Assembly (NCBI RefSeq): GCF_030272615.1
Contig: NC_081408.1
Coordinates: forward strand, 762,466,673-762,530,672
DNA: 64,000 bases
Reading direction: 5' to 3'
DNA from: Cryptomeria japonica
Taxonomy: Eukaryota > Streptophyta > Pinopsida > Cupressales > Cupressaceae
Below, piece after piece: positions 10,720 through 21,284 of this stretch; position 1 is the first letter of the stretch, and every line of letters begins with the position of its first letter. A model generated the notes under the pieces. The model was not told the DNA's origin. It did no database searches and saw only the letters and a list, made by a program, of their open reading frames with translations. The position numbers were made by a program, and so were the translations under genes.

Positions 10720-12206
10720 TTATGAAAAGGATTGGATCAAAGGGATCGAAGGATGAAAAATGTGCATTGGATAATGGATAGGATATTGGAAGAATTGGGC
10801 TTCAATGGATGGAAATGTAGGCAAGATCAACATTGGCACACACCTTGATGGGTGGTGGATTGATGAAGGAAAAATGGATCTCAGATTGTGAGATTTGGAT
10901 GGAGGAATAGCTTGGGATTTTGGGACATAAGGGCCCAAAATGGATGACGAAGGTGATGGAGGAAAAAATTTGAGAGGGTTGGATGGAGGAATAGCAACTT
11001 TGGATGCCAAGTTGGATGTTTCTTTAGGCTTTTGTGCTTCAAGGAGCCGCTTAGGGATCGACATGGTTTTTGATTTTTCATGCTTTTGTGGTTCATTGGA
11101 GTGCATTGCTTGCACAAGGGATTTGGGAACCCATATATATTTTGACTTTTGTTTTTGAGAAATGGGCCTTTGTGACCTTTTGGATTTTTCCTTTTCTTTT
11201 TGGATCATATTTTTCTTTGTTTTGACATGTTGATTATATTGGACATGTTGATCCTTGAATACATGTGGATCTTTAGACTTATGACTTTTATACTTGGCAT
11301 CCAAATTGCTTGGAGGGGGAAATGAATGCATGGATGGATATGAATGCAATGGAGTTCTTTTGGATGGATGAAATTTACTCAAGGATGTGTGCCTTTGCTG
11401 ACCTTGCATAGAGGAGGAAGGGATATAAGAACCTAACATGGATGGAAGGTATGATGGGGAAGGGATATGTTTGGATTTTGATGGAGGGATACCAACGTCT
11501 TGAGAGTGAGTTGTGTAGACATGACCCTTAACATTTTCTTTCATATTGAGGAGTTTTTTCTTGTGAAGGTCTACCCTTTAGCCTTTATGAATATCTTGAC
11601 TTGTAGGATACTCTTTTCTTTTAGAGGAAGAGGCAAGTCCATTATGAGGTGGATATGATATGAGAGAAATAATGAGATTTTGAAGTGGATCGGATTGCAC
11701 CAAAGTGGAAGAATCCATTATGCATGTCGAGGGTTCATGAACATCTTTCACTGACATGTTAGAATCATGAGGGGGATTAGGATCATGAGGGGAACTAGGA
11801 TTGTGTGGTGGACATGGTTCAATGACAGGCTCTTCAAGAGATGGAATGGGAGAAATAATGGGATCATCAAAAGAAAAGTGATCTTGGAGTGTATATGGAG
11901 CATTAAGACAAGGAGATGGAGGAACAAAAGGATCTGGTGGAGGATTTAAAGGAATAATTTGATCTTGACAAGGAGGAAGATCATTGGAATCCTCTTTAAA
12001 CTTGCTTTTCTCTGGACTTCTAATGGGATCATCGGAAAGGATGGAAAGGATATCTTGATCTTTCTTAGGAAGTGGAATGCCAATGGGATTTGAAAGGACA
12101 TTTTTTTCATGAAATGGAAGGGGATCGTTTGGGATTGGATGGATTGGGATATCTTGATCTTGCTCAAGGAATGGAGTGTTAATAGGGCTTTGGATAGGAT
12201 AGAAAA
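10720..12206 (-). pseudogene. Pro/Ser/Lys-rich ORF of the LARD-type element
   Basis: On the minus strand one frame stays open from the 5' LTR edge (12206) to 10720, about 495 codons, interrupted by a single TAA near 11580. The first half is Pro/Asp-rich with repeated QDQDI, DDPI and PPHDPNPPHD-type motifs. The second half (11544-10720, 274 codons from its Met) has SKSKHIPSPSYLPS, a Lys-rich centre and two copies of a WVPKSLVQA / IPKRLLEAQ-like motif (about 11130-11020). No enzyme domain or zinc knuckle is visible. It occupies the place where gag-pol would be and could descend from a linker region of Tat-like pol. I do not recognise its function. Long survival of the frame suggests coding use until recently. 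Confidence 0.6.
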
Positions 12207-13771
12207 TGTAGATAGGAAAATGGAATGCATCAAAGCAATATTAAACTAGCTCAACCACAAAAACTAGATTGCAAAGATAAGAAATCCTAAAAACATTCAA
12301 TAAAGGCATGGGGATGAAATACTAAAATAAAATGCAAACCAAAGCATGTATCTTCTTCATTGTTCCTCCATTTTCCTTCTTTCACCTTTAAATTACTTTG
12401 TTTGTGGATCTCACCTACAAGTGCAAAAGCATAGTATGAAAGCAAGATAAGTAAAAAAAATGGCAGCATAAGGATACTAGAAGTGTGATTGATTCCTCCT
12501 TTGATTGAAGAAAATCATCCAATTTATAGACAAATTGGAGAGATGACAAGATTAGCATGCAGAGATTTGAAAGGAAATTTCAAATCAAGAATGACAAATA
12601 TGACAAATTATGACAAAATTGACATTTTCTATGCAAGATTGATTGATTGACAACAATTATGACAAATTATGAGAAGATTAAAATGCCATTCCCATGACAA
12701 AAGGGAAGAGAGAAAATAGCCTCCATGATTGCAACAAATGGAAGCATAAACATAGGAGAAAATTAGGGGAAAAATTAGAAAAATTGAAGAAAATAGGAGA
12801 AATAGAAATTAGGAATTAGGAGAAATTAGTAAATTGGAAAATTGAGGAAAAGGACGAAATAGAAATTAGGTGAATTAATTAATAGGTTTTCATCCATTAA
12901 TTAATTCATGAAAGAGACCCAGGACTAAATAAATAGATTTATTTAACCCACCAAGAAGAAGAAAAGGATTAAATGAACAAATCATAAAACCCTAGAAATG
13001 AGAGGACAAGTAATTAGGTCAAGACAACAAGCAATTAGTGTAGGTTCGATCATGATTCTGATTGACAAAGGACCAGTGTTGATAAATGATTGAGATTGGT
13101 TGACAAAAATCAATAACAAGTTGACCAAGATTGACAAGGAGATCAAATTGATAGGCGCCAATTGACGAGGAACAATGACTAATTGATCCAAATTGACATG
13201 ATTGAAAAGGACAAGGATCGATGACAAATCGATCGCAAAATGACAAGATTGACAAGAGGACAAGGATCGATGATGAATCAATCACAAAATGACGAGATTA
13301 ACAAGGACAAGGATCGATGATGAATCGATCGCAAAATGACAAGATTGACAAGGACAAGGATCGATGATGAATCGATCGCAAAATGACAAGATTGACAAGA
13401 GGACAAGGATTGATGACGAATCGATCACAAAATGATGAGATTGACAAGAGGACAAGGATCGATGATGAATCAATTGAAAAATGACAAGATTGACAAGGAG
13501 ACAAGGATCGATGACGAATCGATCGCAAAATGACAAGATTGACAAGGACAAGGATCAACCAAAATCATGACTGGAGATTGTTATCAACAAGACCAAATTC
13601 AAAAGCGAGAAAAATGAGGAATGTAGAAGAAGGACTCAATGCTCACAAATGATAAAGACCAAGTGCACAACATAGAAGAAATGTTAATGCAACGCAAAAA
13701 CCCTAAAATAAGGCAATGCACAGATGTTAAAGTATGACTCCGCAAGCGTTGACCATTTTTAGACGTCTACA
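12207..13771 (-). repeat. 5' LTR of the LARD-type element
   Basis: Same 1,565-bp length as the partner LTR, with TATAAA at about 12528-12523 on the minus strand. Minisatellite units start at 13210, 13259, 13306, 13353, 13402, 13451, 13500 and 13547, the same spacing pattern as in the other LTR. ATCAC follows at 13772-13776. Confidence 0.95.
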
Positions 13772-14454
13772 ATCACTACAATTTTTTTTTGCCTACAATC
13801 ACTATGCAACCCTCGCTATCTTTCGATTTCACTCTCGAGGAGGCATACTCATGACCTCAAAGTTAAGAATTTCTTTCAAAAATCTTCGTTACAAGTCGAG
13901 CAGCTAAGCTTCATCAAATCAATCTCTAGGGGCATATTAGTTTCATCACTTCAAATCAAGCTGATATTGTCTTTGTCTGAATAGTCTTTTAATGTTAATT
14001 AGTTTCATTGCTTTTCATCAAGCTGATTATTCATTTAAACTCAATCAAAAGTTTAAAGAGTATCTTCTATCACACGCTCAATCTAATCAGGTGTTTAGTT
14101 TCATCGCATCAAATCAAGCTGGACAGTTTATCTTCACTCATCGTATCTTGATCAATCAATTTCAAGATCGATTTTTATCTTCACTCACTATGTCTAGATC
14201 AATCAAGTTATAGATCAGTAAGATCTGCTTCTTGATCAATCAAGTTCAAGTTTGGTATCTTTTCTCTCTATCATTCCTAGTTCAATCAAGTTCAAGATCG
14301 GTATCGCTTTAATCAACTCTGTTCAGCTTCATCACTTCAAATCAAGCTGAATACCTCGCTCTTCATCTGGTTCATGATCAATCAAGTTTAGAACTGGTAT
14401 CTCCTAGACATCAAATTTTCTTTGAACCAATGCATTGTTGTTCGCACATTAATT
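13772..14454 (+). other. Gypsy-0 3' region, right part, with degenerate repeats
   Basis: Continuation of 4121-4525 after the insertion. From about 13870 to 14410 it is built of degenerate, roughly 60-bp segments around words like TGATCAATCAAGTTCAAGAT and CACTTCAAATCAAGCTGA. Relative to the antisense PMD gene this lies upstream, where a promoter would be. No ORF of interest. Confidence 0.55.
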
Positions 14455-14468
14455 CAAAGAGGGGAAAA
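14455..14468 (+). other. Polypurine tract of Gypsy-0
   Basis: CAAAGAGGGGAAAA immediately precedes TGTAATACCCTAAAAATAG, the start of an LTR. This marks the LTR as a 3' LTR on +. Confidence 0.8.
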
Positions 14469-15450
14469 TGTAATACCCTAAAAATAGTCATCTAAACCAT
14501 GAGCCCCTAATCTCGACGACGTCACCAAGGTCCTAACCAAAGGTAATTAAAATGAATCTTGAGCACATCAATTGATTCTTTAATCATCAAATGTCACATG
14601 GCAAATTAATCAACCAATATTAATTAAATATTTATTTAATTAATTGATCATTCCAAGTAAATCATTTTAAAACAATCATCTTATTTATTTTATTGAATAT
14701 CCTAGCATATTTAATTAAATAAATCAATTTGCCATTAAATCATCAAAAAAGAGGAATTAATTGACAAAAAAGAATTAAAAATTGAGAAAAGAAATCAATT
14801 TGAGATAATCTTGAAAAACAAATTAAAAACTGATAAATAATCTCAAAGAAAGCAATTAAAACAATTAAATCTTAAAATTGAATGAAATAGAGAATAAATC
14901 AGTTTTTTCCTGATTTTATCTTAATTTTAGTTCAATTTCCTTTAAAACTGAGAAAATCATCCAATCACATCAATTCACCTGGATTGTGCTTCCTCTTGGA
15001 AAATCTTGACCACTCATCATCATTTGATCTCAGCCTTTGGTTTCTTTCTGAATTTTCTATAAATTCAGGCTCTCATCTCTCATTCAAAAAAATCCTAGAG
15101 AATATATTGTTATTATGTTGTTTTTGCGATAGGTTCATTGAGAATTTGCATTGAGATATTGCATATTAGTTATTTCATATTGCTTAAATCATTTAGCTTA
15201 AATATTCATATATTTCTTAAATCACGTTAGATTAATCTTGCATATCTAGCTTAAATCTTGCATCCATTTAGCTCATATTAATGCTCATATAGATTTAAAA
15301 ATCCTTTGTTTAGGTGTTGTCTAGTCACTGGATAGCTTAGCAATCTGAGAGCAATCTAAACTCACATCTACTAGAAGGCAATGGGTCACCTTGTAATGGT
15401 TTATCATTCATTGATTATTGATTTACTAACCATGCATCTAATGACTTAGT
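14469..15450 (+). repeat. LTR of Gypsy-0 (right end approximate)
   Basis: Starts TGTAATACCC after a polypurine tract. A TATAAAT box is at 15058-15064. U3 carries A+T-rich hairpins (TTAATTAAATATTTATTTAA near 14620). The right boundary is not clear: no ATTACA end or primer binding site was found before the gag-like frame at 15460, so LTR and next element may be fused by deletion or recombination. Confidence 0.65.
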
Positions 15451-15459
15451 TGAAGTGTT

Positions 15460-16099
15460 GTGTATTCCAGATACAGATATAGGTCCACTTTTCACACACA
15501 CACCTATGAGTTTGATGGAGATGACTTTTACAAACCATTTGAGAATCAAAGTAATATACTAGACAATGATAATGGAAATGCATCCATTACTTTCGCAGAC
15601 ATTGAAGATAATATCCTAGATCCAAGGTTCAATAGATTGGTTGATAAATCATGAGAAGAGATAGACAATACTTCTTTCAATTCATGACAAAAAGTAGAAC
15701 AAAGCTACCTCATGATTTTGATATGTCACAAATCCTTTAGGAGGATCCAAATCAAGTGAAAAACAAATTCAAATCCTATAGGACATAATGGTGGTAATAA
15801 GAGAGAATGTTTCATGTCTGAGTCACCCTCATCCTTATTTCAAAAACCAGAAGTTACCAACACCCATACTTACACCAACTTTGCTAGGAACTCTCATGAA
15901 AAACCCCACAGTCATCCTTTCCCATGGAGAAATGCTAATACACATACCCATGATAACACCCATGATCATACCAATGCATATAATTACACTCAAGGGAACA
16001 TTCAAAATCATGACATGAGGAGACCCCGTGTCATATTTGAGGGCAATAATCAAGATCATTCTTATGATACCTCCTTTTCTCATGGAAATGATATGTATA
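15460..16099 (+). pseudogene. Gag N-terminal part of Gypsy-A, split by element B
   Basis: Gag packages retroelement RNA. A frame from 15460 (FDGDDFYKPFENQ) and a second from about 15814 (NTHTHDNTHDHTNAYNYTQG, His/Asn/Thr-rich) lead to HSYDTSFSHGNDMY at the insertion point. After removing 16100-22506 the frame continues into PRPSAPYYNTIPNDPYASYN, matching the gag of J at about 58030 (PKPSALHHNTIPGGSYNDYI). This shows that 15814-16099 and 22512 onward were one reading frame. Two or three stops interrupt it. Confidence 0.7.
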
Positions 16100-16654
16100 T
16101 GTAGAGGACGGGATTTGTCACCTCCAAGATGATGAATTTCAGAGGATAAATCAATCTACCACTACCTCACTCAAACTGGCACTAAGGATGAGCTAGGGGA
16201 TAAAAATTAAAAGCTAAGCTAATAGATTGCAAATGAGACTCCTGGATGACTTTGTTGAGTCTTTGTCCTAGGGATGAGTGCATGGAGTTGGGACACTAGC
16301 GCGGTGCATTGTCATCTAGTATAGACAAAACACAAAAACTATACGAGGGTAGCATATACAATTATAACACTAACTCATTTGATTGCAAAATACGATGAAA
16401 GATGCATAAGAAGATGTTTTGTTGGATAATTAAATTTATGCCCGATGTTTGTTATAATTTTGATGAAAATTTCCAATGAAAGTTTTTGACAAGAAATTCC
16501 GATGAAAGTTCATCGGAATTTCGACAAACATTGATTGGAATTTGTATGAATGTTTTTTTAATAAATAAAAGTGAGCTCGATGATTTATAATGACTAATTT
16601 GATCATTAGATAAAATACACAACTAAACATGAGATTTATGCTTGGACAACAGTT

Positions 16655-16795
16655 ATATGTATGTATGTATATACACATATATATGTGTGTATACAACTAT
16701 ATATATAATATATATTATATTTATATATTTTTTTATATGTGTATATATATATATGTATATGTGTGTATGTATAAATATTAATATAATATATATTT
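16655..16795. repeat. TA/TG-rich microsatellite
   Basis: Runs of TATGTATGTATG, ATATATATGTGTG and TATATATATATGTATATGTG in a nearly pure TA/TG tract. No coding meaning. Confidence 0.9.
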
Positions 16796-17109
16796 AATTT
16801 AAACCAATTTATGGGTACCTAACATCATGATCCCACACCATGATGCTAGTCATAATTAATTATTTTAATTTCCATAAAAAACTTCCAACCACAATCCTAA
16901 TGGGTTGTGAAAAAAATCTTATCCATTAGATTATTTTAATCTCTACCATTGGATCTTAGGAATTCAAAGGAAAACCCTAACATATATTAAGATGGAAAGT
17001 AACCCTATTCTCTCATTCTCTCATTTTCTCAAGCTTTCTAACCCTAGCCTCCTCCATTGAATCTATTGTTGCAGGTTTCTCAAAAGTGATTCATCAAATA
17101 AGCTATGGA

Positions 17110-17510
17110 ATCAAAGCTCTAATTTTTTTCTTATATTGTTTGCAGATTTGTAGGTTGGGAAGGAGTAGTGGCCATATGCATTTGTGGGAGATCAAAATCT
17201 CCATTTTATTTGTTTTAGGTTTGCACCAATTTTATTCTAAGATTTTTTTCCTTTCCCTCTTGTTTTCTCAGAACCCTAGATCTAATTTTTCTCTTATATT
17301 GTTGGCAGATATCTAGTTTGGGAAGGAGTGGTGGCTGTATGCATTTTTTGGGAGATCAAAATCTTCATTTATCTATTTTGGGTTCACACCAATTTTCTTT
17401 TGAGATTTGTTTTATTTCCCTCTTGTTTTCTCAATAAAACCCTAGATCTAATGTCATTTTTCTTTTATTTGTAAGTGCAGATTTGGAAAAAAATGGTGGC
17501 CATTTGATAC
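17110..17510. repeat. Threefold ~165-bp degenerate tandem repeat
   Basis: Three units begin with TTGTTTGCAGATTTGTAGGT (17138), TTGTTGGCAGATATCTAGTT (about 17299) and TTTGTAAGTGCAGATTTGG (about 17469). Each continues GGGAAGGAGTRGTGGCYRTATG; the first two go on through GGGAGATCAAAATCT. Each unit start looks like a plant 3' splice site (T-rich then GCAG). Origin unknown. Confidence 0.7.
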
Positions 17511-17579
17511 ATGGAAAATTTATTATTTGCAGAGATTTTTATTTAATATTGATCATTTTTTAAAGTTTTTTATTTGGTT

Positions 17580-17935
17580 TTGACAGCGTGCGGGGAGTCG
17601 AGGCTCTACCCACAACCCCCCCATGGGCATAGTTGTGGGTTACCACAACTATGGCAACCACATCTGTGGAGGCCATAGCTATGGCATCCACAACTATGGA
17701 ACCCATGATTGTGGGTCTCCACAACCATATAACCCACGACCAGTGGTTTCCCACAGAGCCATGGTGTTTCCATGACCTATAAATGTCACAATTGTGGAAC
17801 CCACGATGGTGGGTCTCCACAGCCTATGGTTTCACATAGAGCCGTGGGGTTTCCATGACTTGTGGATGCCACCAACATGGAACTCATGACCTATGGTTTC
17901 CCACAGAGCCATGAAATTTCCACGACCTGTGGTTT
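17580..17935. repeat. CCACAACTATGG-type degenerate repeat tract
   Basis: A G+C-richer island of recurring CCACAACYATGG, CCCACGA and TTTCCCACAGAGCCATGG words in both orientations, which could fold into many short stems. The minus ORF at 17820-17560 is a by-product of the repeat. Confidence 0.65.
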
Positions 17936-18472
17936 CATTTAATGTAGCAAAATAGAGACTATTGTAGCAAGTGAGAGAGAGAGATCAAGAGAAAGTTGTG
18001 AGAGCCAAGAGAATGAGAGATCTTGAAACCATAATCTTAAAAGCTTGAATGGAGAGAAAAGATAGATTTAAATTGAGAGAATAGGAGGGAAAGAAGAGGT
18101 CAACGAGTCATTTAGAAGATTCTGAGCTGTTTCCACTACCAAGATAGGTGACAAGTGGAAAGGCACACTCAGAATTGACATTTGAATATTGAGATTTTGC
18201 AAGATGAATGTGTGACATGTGAATGTCTACATGACACACTAGTGTCAAAAGGAATCATGCTCAAAAATGGAAGGAGACAAGGAAGGCACATGACTAACAA
18301 GACTGACGCGACAGGGGAGATCCTAGAAAGGGGGGGTCTTGAGCATCCTAAGAGGAAAAAGGCTGATGCAAGGGCTGAAGTGAGCCTACTCAGGTGTTAG
18401 GGGAATGGAAACCAAAATGGTTACAAAAGATGTAGATCAAATTACAAAGGCTATGCAATTTTCTGCACTACA

Positions 18473-19454
18473 TTTTCCCCCCACTTTAGTGGGCTTATGA
18501 ATGAACATGAATATGCATGCTAAAGGAAAACTGTTGAAAAAGAAATAACATCATGATACCAAAAGGATACTGTAGAGGAAGAAGATAAATCTCCAAGCTA
18601 AGGAAGCATGCCCCCAAGCTGAAGACCTACAAAAAAGATGCATTAGATAGAAAAACTTGCATGAGAGAACAAGGTTAGAGAATAAGGTAATCCCAAGACA
18701 ACATGGTTAGAACATGATAAAGAAAAAGATAGAACACAAACAAATGAACAAAACAAAGAAACTATGATCTCGAGTCAGAAAAGTAAAAGAGACCTTGATG
18801 TAAAAGGTTGCCTCAAAATAACAAGAAAGAACATATAGATGAATTCTAAAATGAAGAAAAGAATGCAAGGATTGATCACTTCAAGGAAGAATGCACCCAA
18901 AAGTCAAAGAAGCAATTAATATCAAAGAGATAGTACATGACCCAGACACTAGCTTGATGCATCACTAGTGGTCATGATGATGATAAAAAAGATAGATCTA
19001 GTAAATTGTGTTATGCCAAATGATCAAAGATGAGTAGCACCAACCTCACTCAGAAGGAAGGCCACTATCAACAGATAAGTAGCACCAACTTTTCTCAGAA
19101 GGAAGGCCACTACTGATAAGGATAAAAAAGATAGATGTGAAGCTAAAGTAGAGGAAGATAAAGAAGAGAGTCGTGATAGGGGGACAAATTCTCGTTGGTC
19201 AGATGAGATTTCCCCTAGTAAGTTGAAGCCAAGATTTGAAATAGATATTGTTACTCGATACATCACAAACACACTAGCTACAGAATAACATATCAGATGA
19301 TAAGATAAAGGGTAGAGATAAAATATAGATAAGACAATGTGACAGAAATGATCCTCGCTTTAGAGGAAAACCCCTTGTTACAAAAAGAATATAAGATAAA
19401 TGGTCATCATTGGTATGAGATACGGCAATATGGATAGAAAAGTGCATTATGCTA
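18473..19454 (-). other. Element B 3' untranslated interior
   Basis: Polypurine tract at 18487-18473 on the minus strand, then purine-rich non-coding DNA. A 45-bp direct duplication (AGTAGCACCAAC..AAGGAAGGCCACTA) starts at 19033 and 19078. No gene seen. Confidence 0.6.
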
Positions 19455-19606
19455 GATAGCCATACAATAGGGCAATGTGATATGCGGGTATGGATAGCCA
19501 TATGATAGGGTGATGCGATATGTCAGTATCGATAACCATATGATAGGGCAATGAGATATGCCGATATGGATAACCATATGATAGGGTGATAAGATAGATA
19601 GATTTT
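19455..19606. repeat. 38-bp tandem repeat, four units
   Basis: Units start at 19455, 19493, 19531 and 19569 with GATARCCATAYRATAGGGYR; each is 38 bp. A more diverged fifth copy may follow to about 19650. Confidence 0.95.
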
Positions 19607-19915
19607 GCCAGCATGGATAGTGATATGATATATAGCTATGCAATGGGGCAATCAGAGATAGATTTGGTAAGTAGCATATTGGTCCCTACAAATGCAAGCA
19701 AAAGAGATAGATCAAATGGTTTGGCCCCCATCTAGGCAAAGAAAATGATAAAGAAAAGGATCAAGTGGTTTGGTCCCCACCTAGGCAAAAATGAAAAAGC
19801 GATAAAAGGATGGTCACCATGATAGGTGAGAGATAGACATGTACCTCTACGGGTGAGAGAGAGATAGGATAAGAATATAATGTGTAAAAGAATTGGATAA
19901 AGGTAGGCCTCGATA

Positions 19916-21134
19916 TCACTTGCTGTGCAAAGAAGAAGAAGGTACATGAATGGATGAAGAATTAATACCCGATTGATGAAGTTGTTGCATCTTGTCATTC
20001 AAGGCCTTACATTCACTAGTGGAATGGCCAATCACTTTATGGTATGCACAAAAATAATCATTCTTAGGAAACTTATTATGTGTAGGAGGAGGAAGAGAAA
20101 TCACGCAAGCTTTAAGAAGCTGCAACAAAAAAAGCTCTGGATCAGATAAAGGATGAGGAGTAGGAAAAAACCCTTTCTCTTGGGGAGAATATTTTGAATT
20201 TTTGCAAGAAGAAGACATAGGAACATTAGAGAATGAAGGGGATGAAGAAAACATACAAGCTTTGTAACCTAAATCCACTATAAAAGAGAGCAATTTCAAT
20301 TCAAAAGGGACCTTAACTCCGTGACCTGTGTGCCCAAGATCATCTCCTTTGTATCCATACTTGGAAGCAGTACTGAACCCTAGACCATAACGTGATTTCC
20401 CTCTAAAGGGAGAGGATCACCTTTAATGGTGTATCCAATGGCATTCACATGATCCCACAATATAGAAGAATAGTCATCTTTGATAGCAGGTGTGAGTAAG
20501 ACTTTTGGAAAGTTAAGGTGGATGGGGTTGACATTATATTCTCCAATGAGGGAGCTTTTAAAGTATAAGAAGCTCCAATCATCACCAATAAATGCATTTG
20601 ATTGAAAAGAAGATGAATTTGAAGGATATGGAGTCTTAGACTGTGCATGTCTTGAAAAGATTAAGTGAGTCACTTTCAAAAGGAGCACCATTAATAGATT
20701 TTACCTTATTTGGAGAAGGACCAACTGTAGTCACATGAATGACTGGTCTCTTAGGCCTTTTAGGGGTGACAAAGACAAAAATGACATTAATAGACTCATT
20801 ATGATATGCAAAAGATTTATATGAAGGAAGTTTCTCAACATCAACCTTTGGAAGATCAGATATGAGTCAAGACTCATCATTTACTAATGCATCATCTCTA
20901 GAAGAGAGTGCACTAGAATGAAGAGATGGCAGAGTAACATTAAGAAATCTATCAATGATTTCATCTTCTTGCAAAAAAATACCTTTTGAGATAGAATAAT
21001 TTTAACAAGAGGGATCAAAGACATAGAGTGACATAGGCAAGGCCAAGTTACCATCACATGCTTGAAAAGGAACATCATTAGCACTTTGAAAAAAATTAGA
21101 AATAGAACTTATAAAAGAAGATAACAAATGCATT
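19916..21134 (-). pseudogene. Gag-like remnant of element B
   Basis: On the minus strand a frame starts at 21134 (MHLLSSFISSISNFFQSAND), includes FVTPKRPKRPVIHVTTV (about 20770), and after frameshifts gives EYNVNPIHLNFPKVLLTPAI (20550) and ASKYGYKGDDLGHTGHG (20360-20310). A 127-codon frame (20299-19916) ends with CAYHKVIGHSTSECKALNDK, the CxxHx4GHx4C knuckle seen in Tat-like gag C-termini (compare CEYHKRKGHKTSNC at 23656). No pol follows, so the element is non-autonomous or deleted. Confidence 0.65.
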
Positions 21135-21264
21135 TTGAAAATAGTAATCTAAATTAAAGAAGAAATGCATAAATGAGTCAGTCAAAGGCTGGCGTATCAT
21201 TTAAAAATTGAATGATTGAAGAAATATTAAAATAATTCTTTTGAAAATAATACAAAAGAAGTAT

Positions 21265-21284
21265 TCACGTCAGGTTCACCAAAA
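21265..21284 (-). other. Primer binding site candidate of element B
   Basis: Minus-strand TTTTGGTGAACCTGACGTGA abuts the 5' LTR end. The form (TTTGGTGAACC..) resembles primer sites of plant Ty3/gypsy elements, but I did not assign the tRNA. Confidence 0.55.

Larger units (their letters stand above)
4526..13771 (-). mobile_element. Complete non-autonomous LTR element (LARD-type) with antisense PMD gene
   Basis: Two direct repeats of exactly 1,565 bp (4526-6090 and 12207-13771) begin TGTAGATAGG and end with TCTACA, so each carries the perfect inverted ends TGTAGA/TCTACA. Flanks 4521-4525 and 13772-13776 are both ATCAC, a 5-bp target duplication. Minus orientation follows from a polypurine tract (CAAAGAGGGGCAAAA, minus strand, 6105-6091) abutting the LTR at 4526-6090, and from TATAAA within the LTRs. 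The 6.1-kb interior lacks gag, protease, RT, RNase H and integrase. It holds a Pro/Ser-rich ORF (12206-10720, -), a 31-bp minisatellite and a PMD gene on +. No clear primer binding site was found beside the 5' LTR. LTR start TGTAGAYRYC and the spacer motifs link it to the Tat-like elements around it, which presumably mobilised it. Confidence 0.92.
16100..18472 (-). repeat. 3' LTR of element B with replaced core
   Basis: 16100 to about 16365 and 17936-18472 match 21285-21550 and 21956-22506. The 1.5 kb between replaces about 400 bp present in the other LTR. That block has a microsatellite, a threefold ~165-bp repeat and a G+C-richer repeat tract, described separately. Confidence 0.75.

Noticed and set aside
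16655-16795. Origin of replication or matrix attachment from the TA-rich run
   Set aside because: A simple microsatellite; composition alone does not support a function.
18182-18400. 72-codon ORF on +
   Set aside because: Within the LTR of element B and interrupted in the partner LTR; no family features.
20040-20110. Possible cellular zinc-finger gene from the CxxHx4GHx4C motif
   Set aside because: The motif is the gag knuckle of element B, framed by its LTRs and primer site; nothing points to a host gene.
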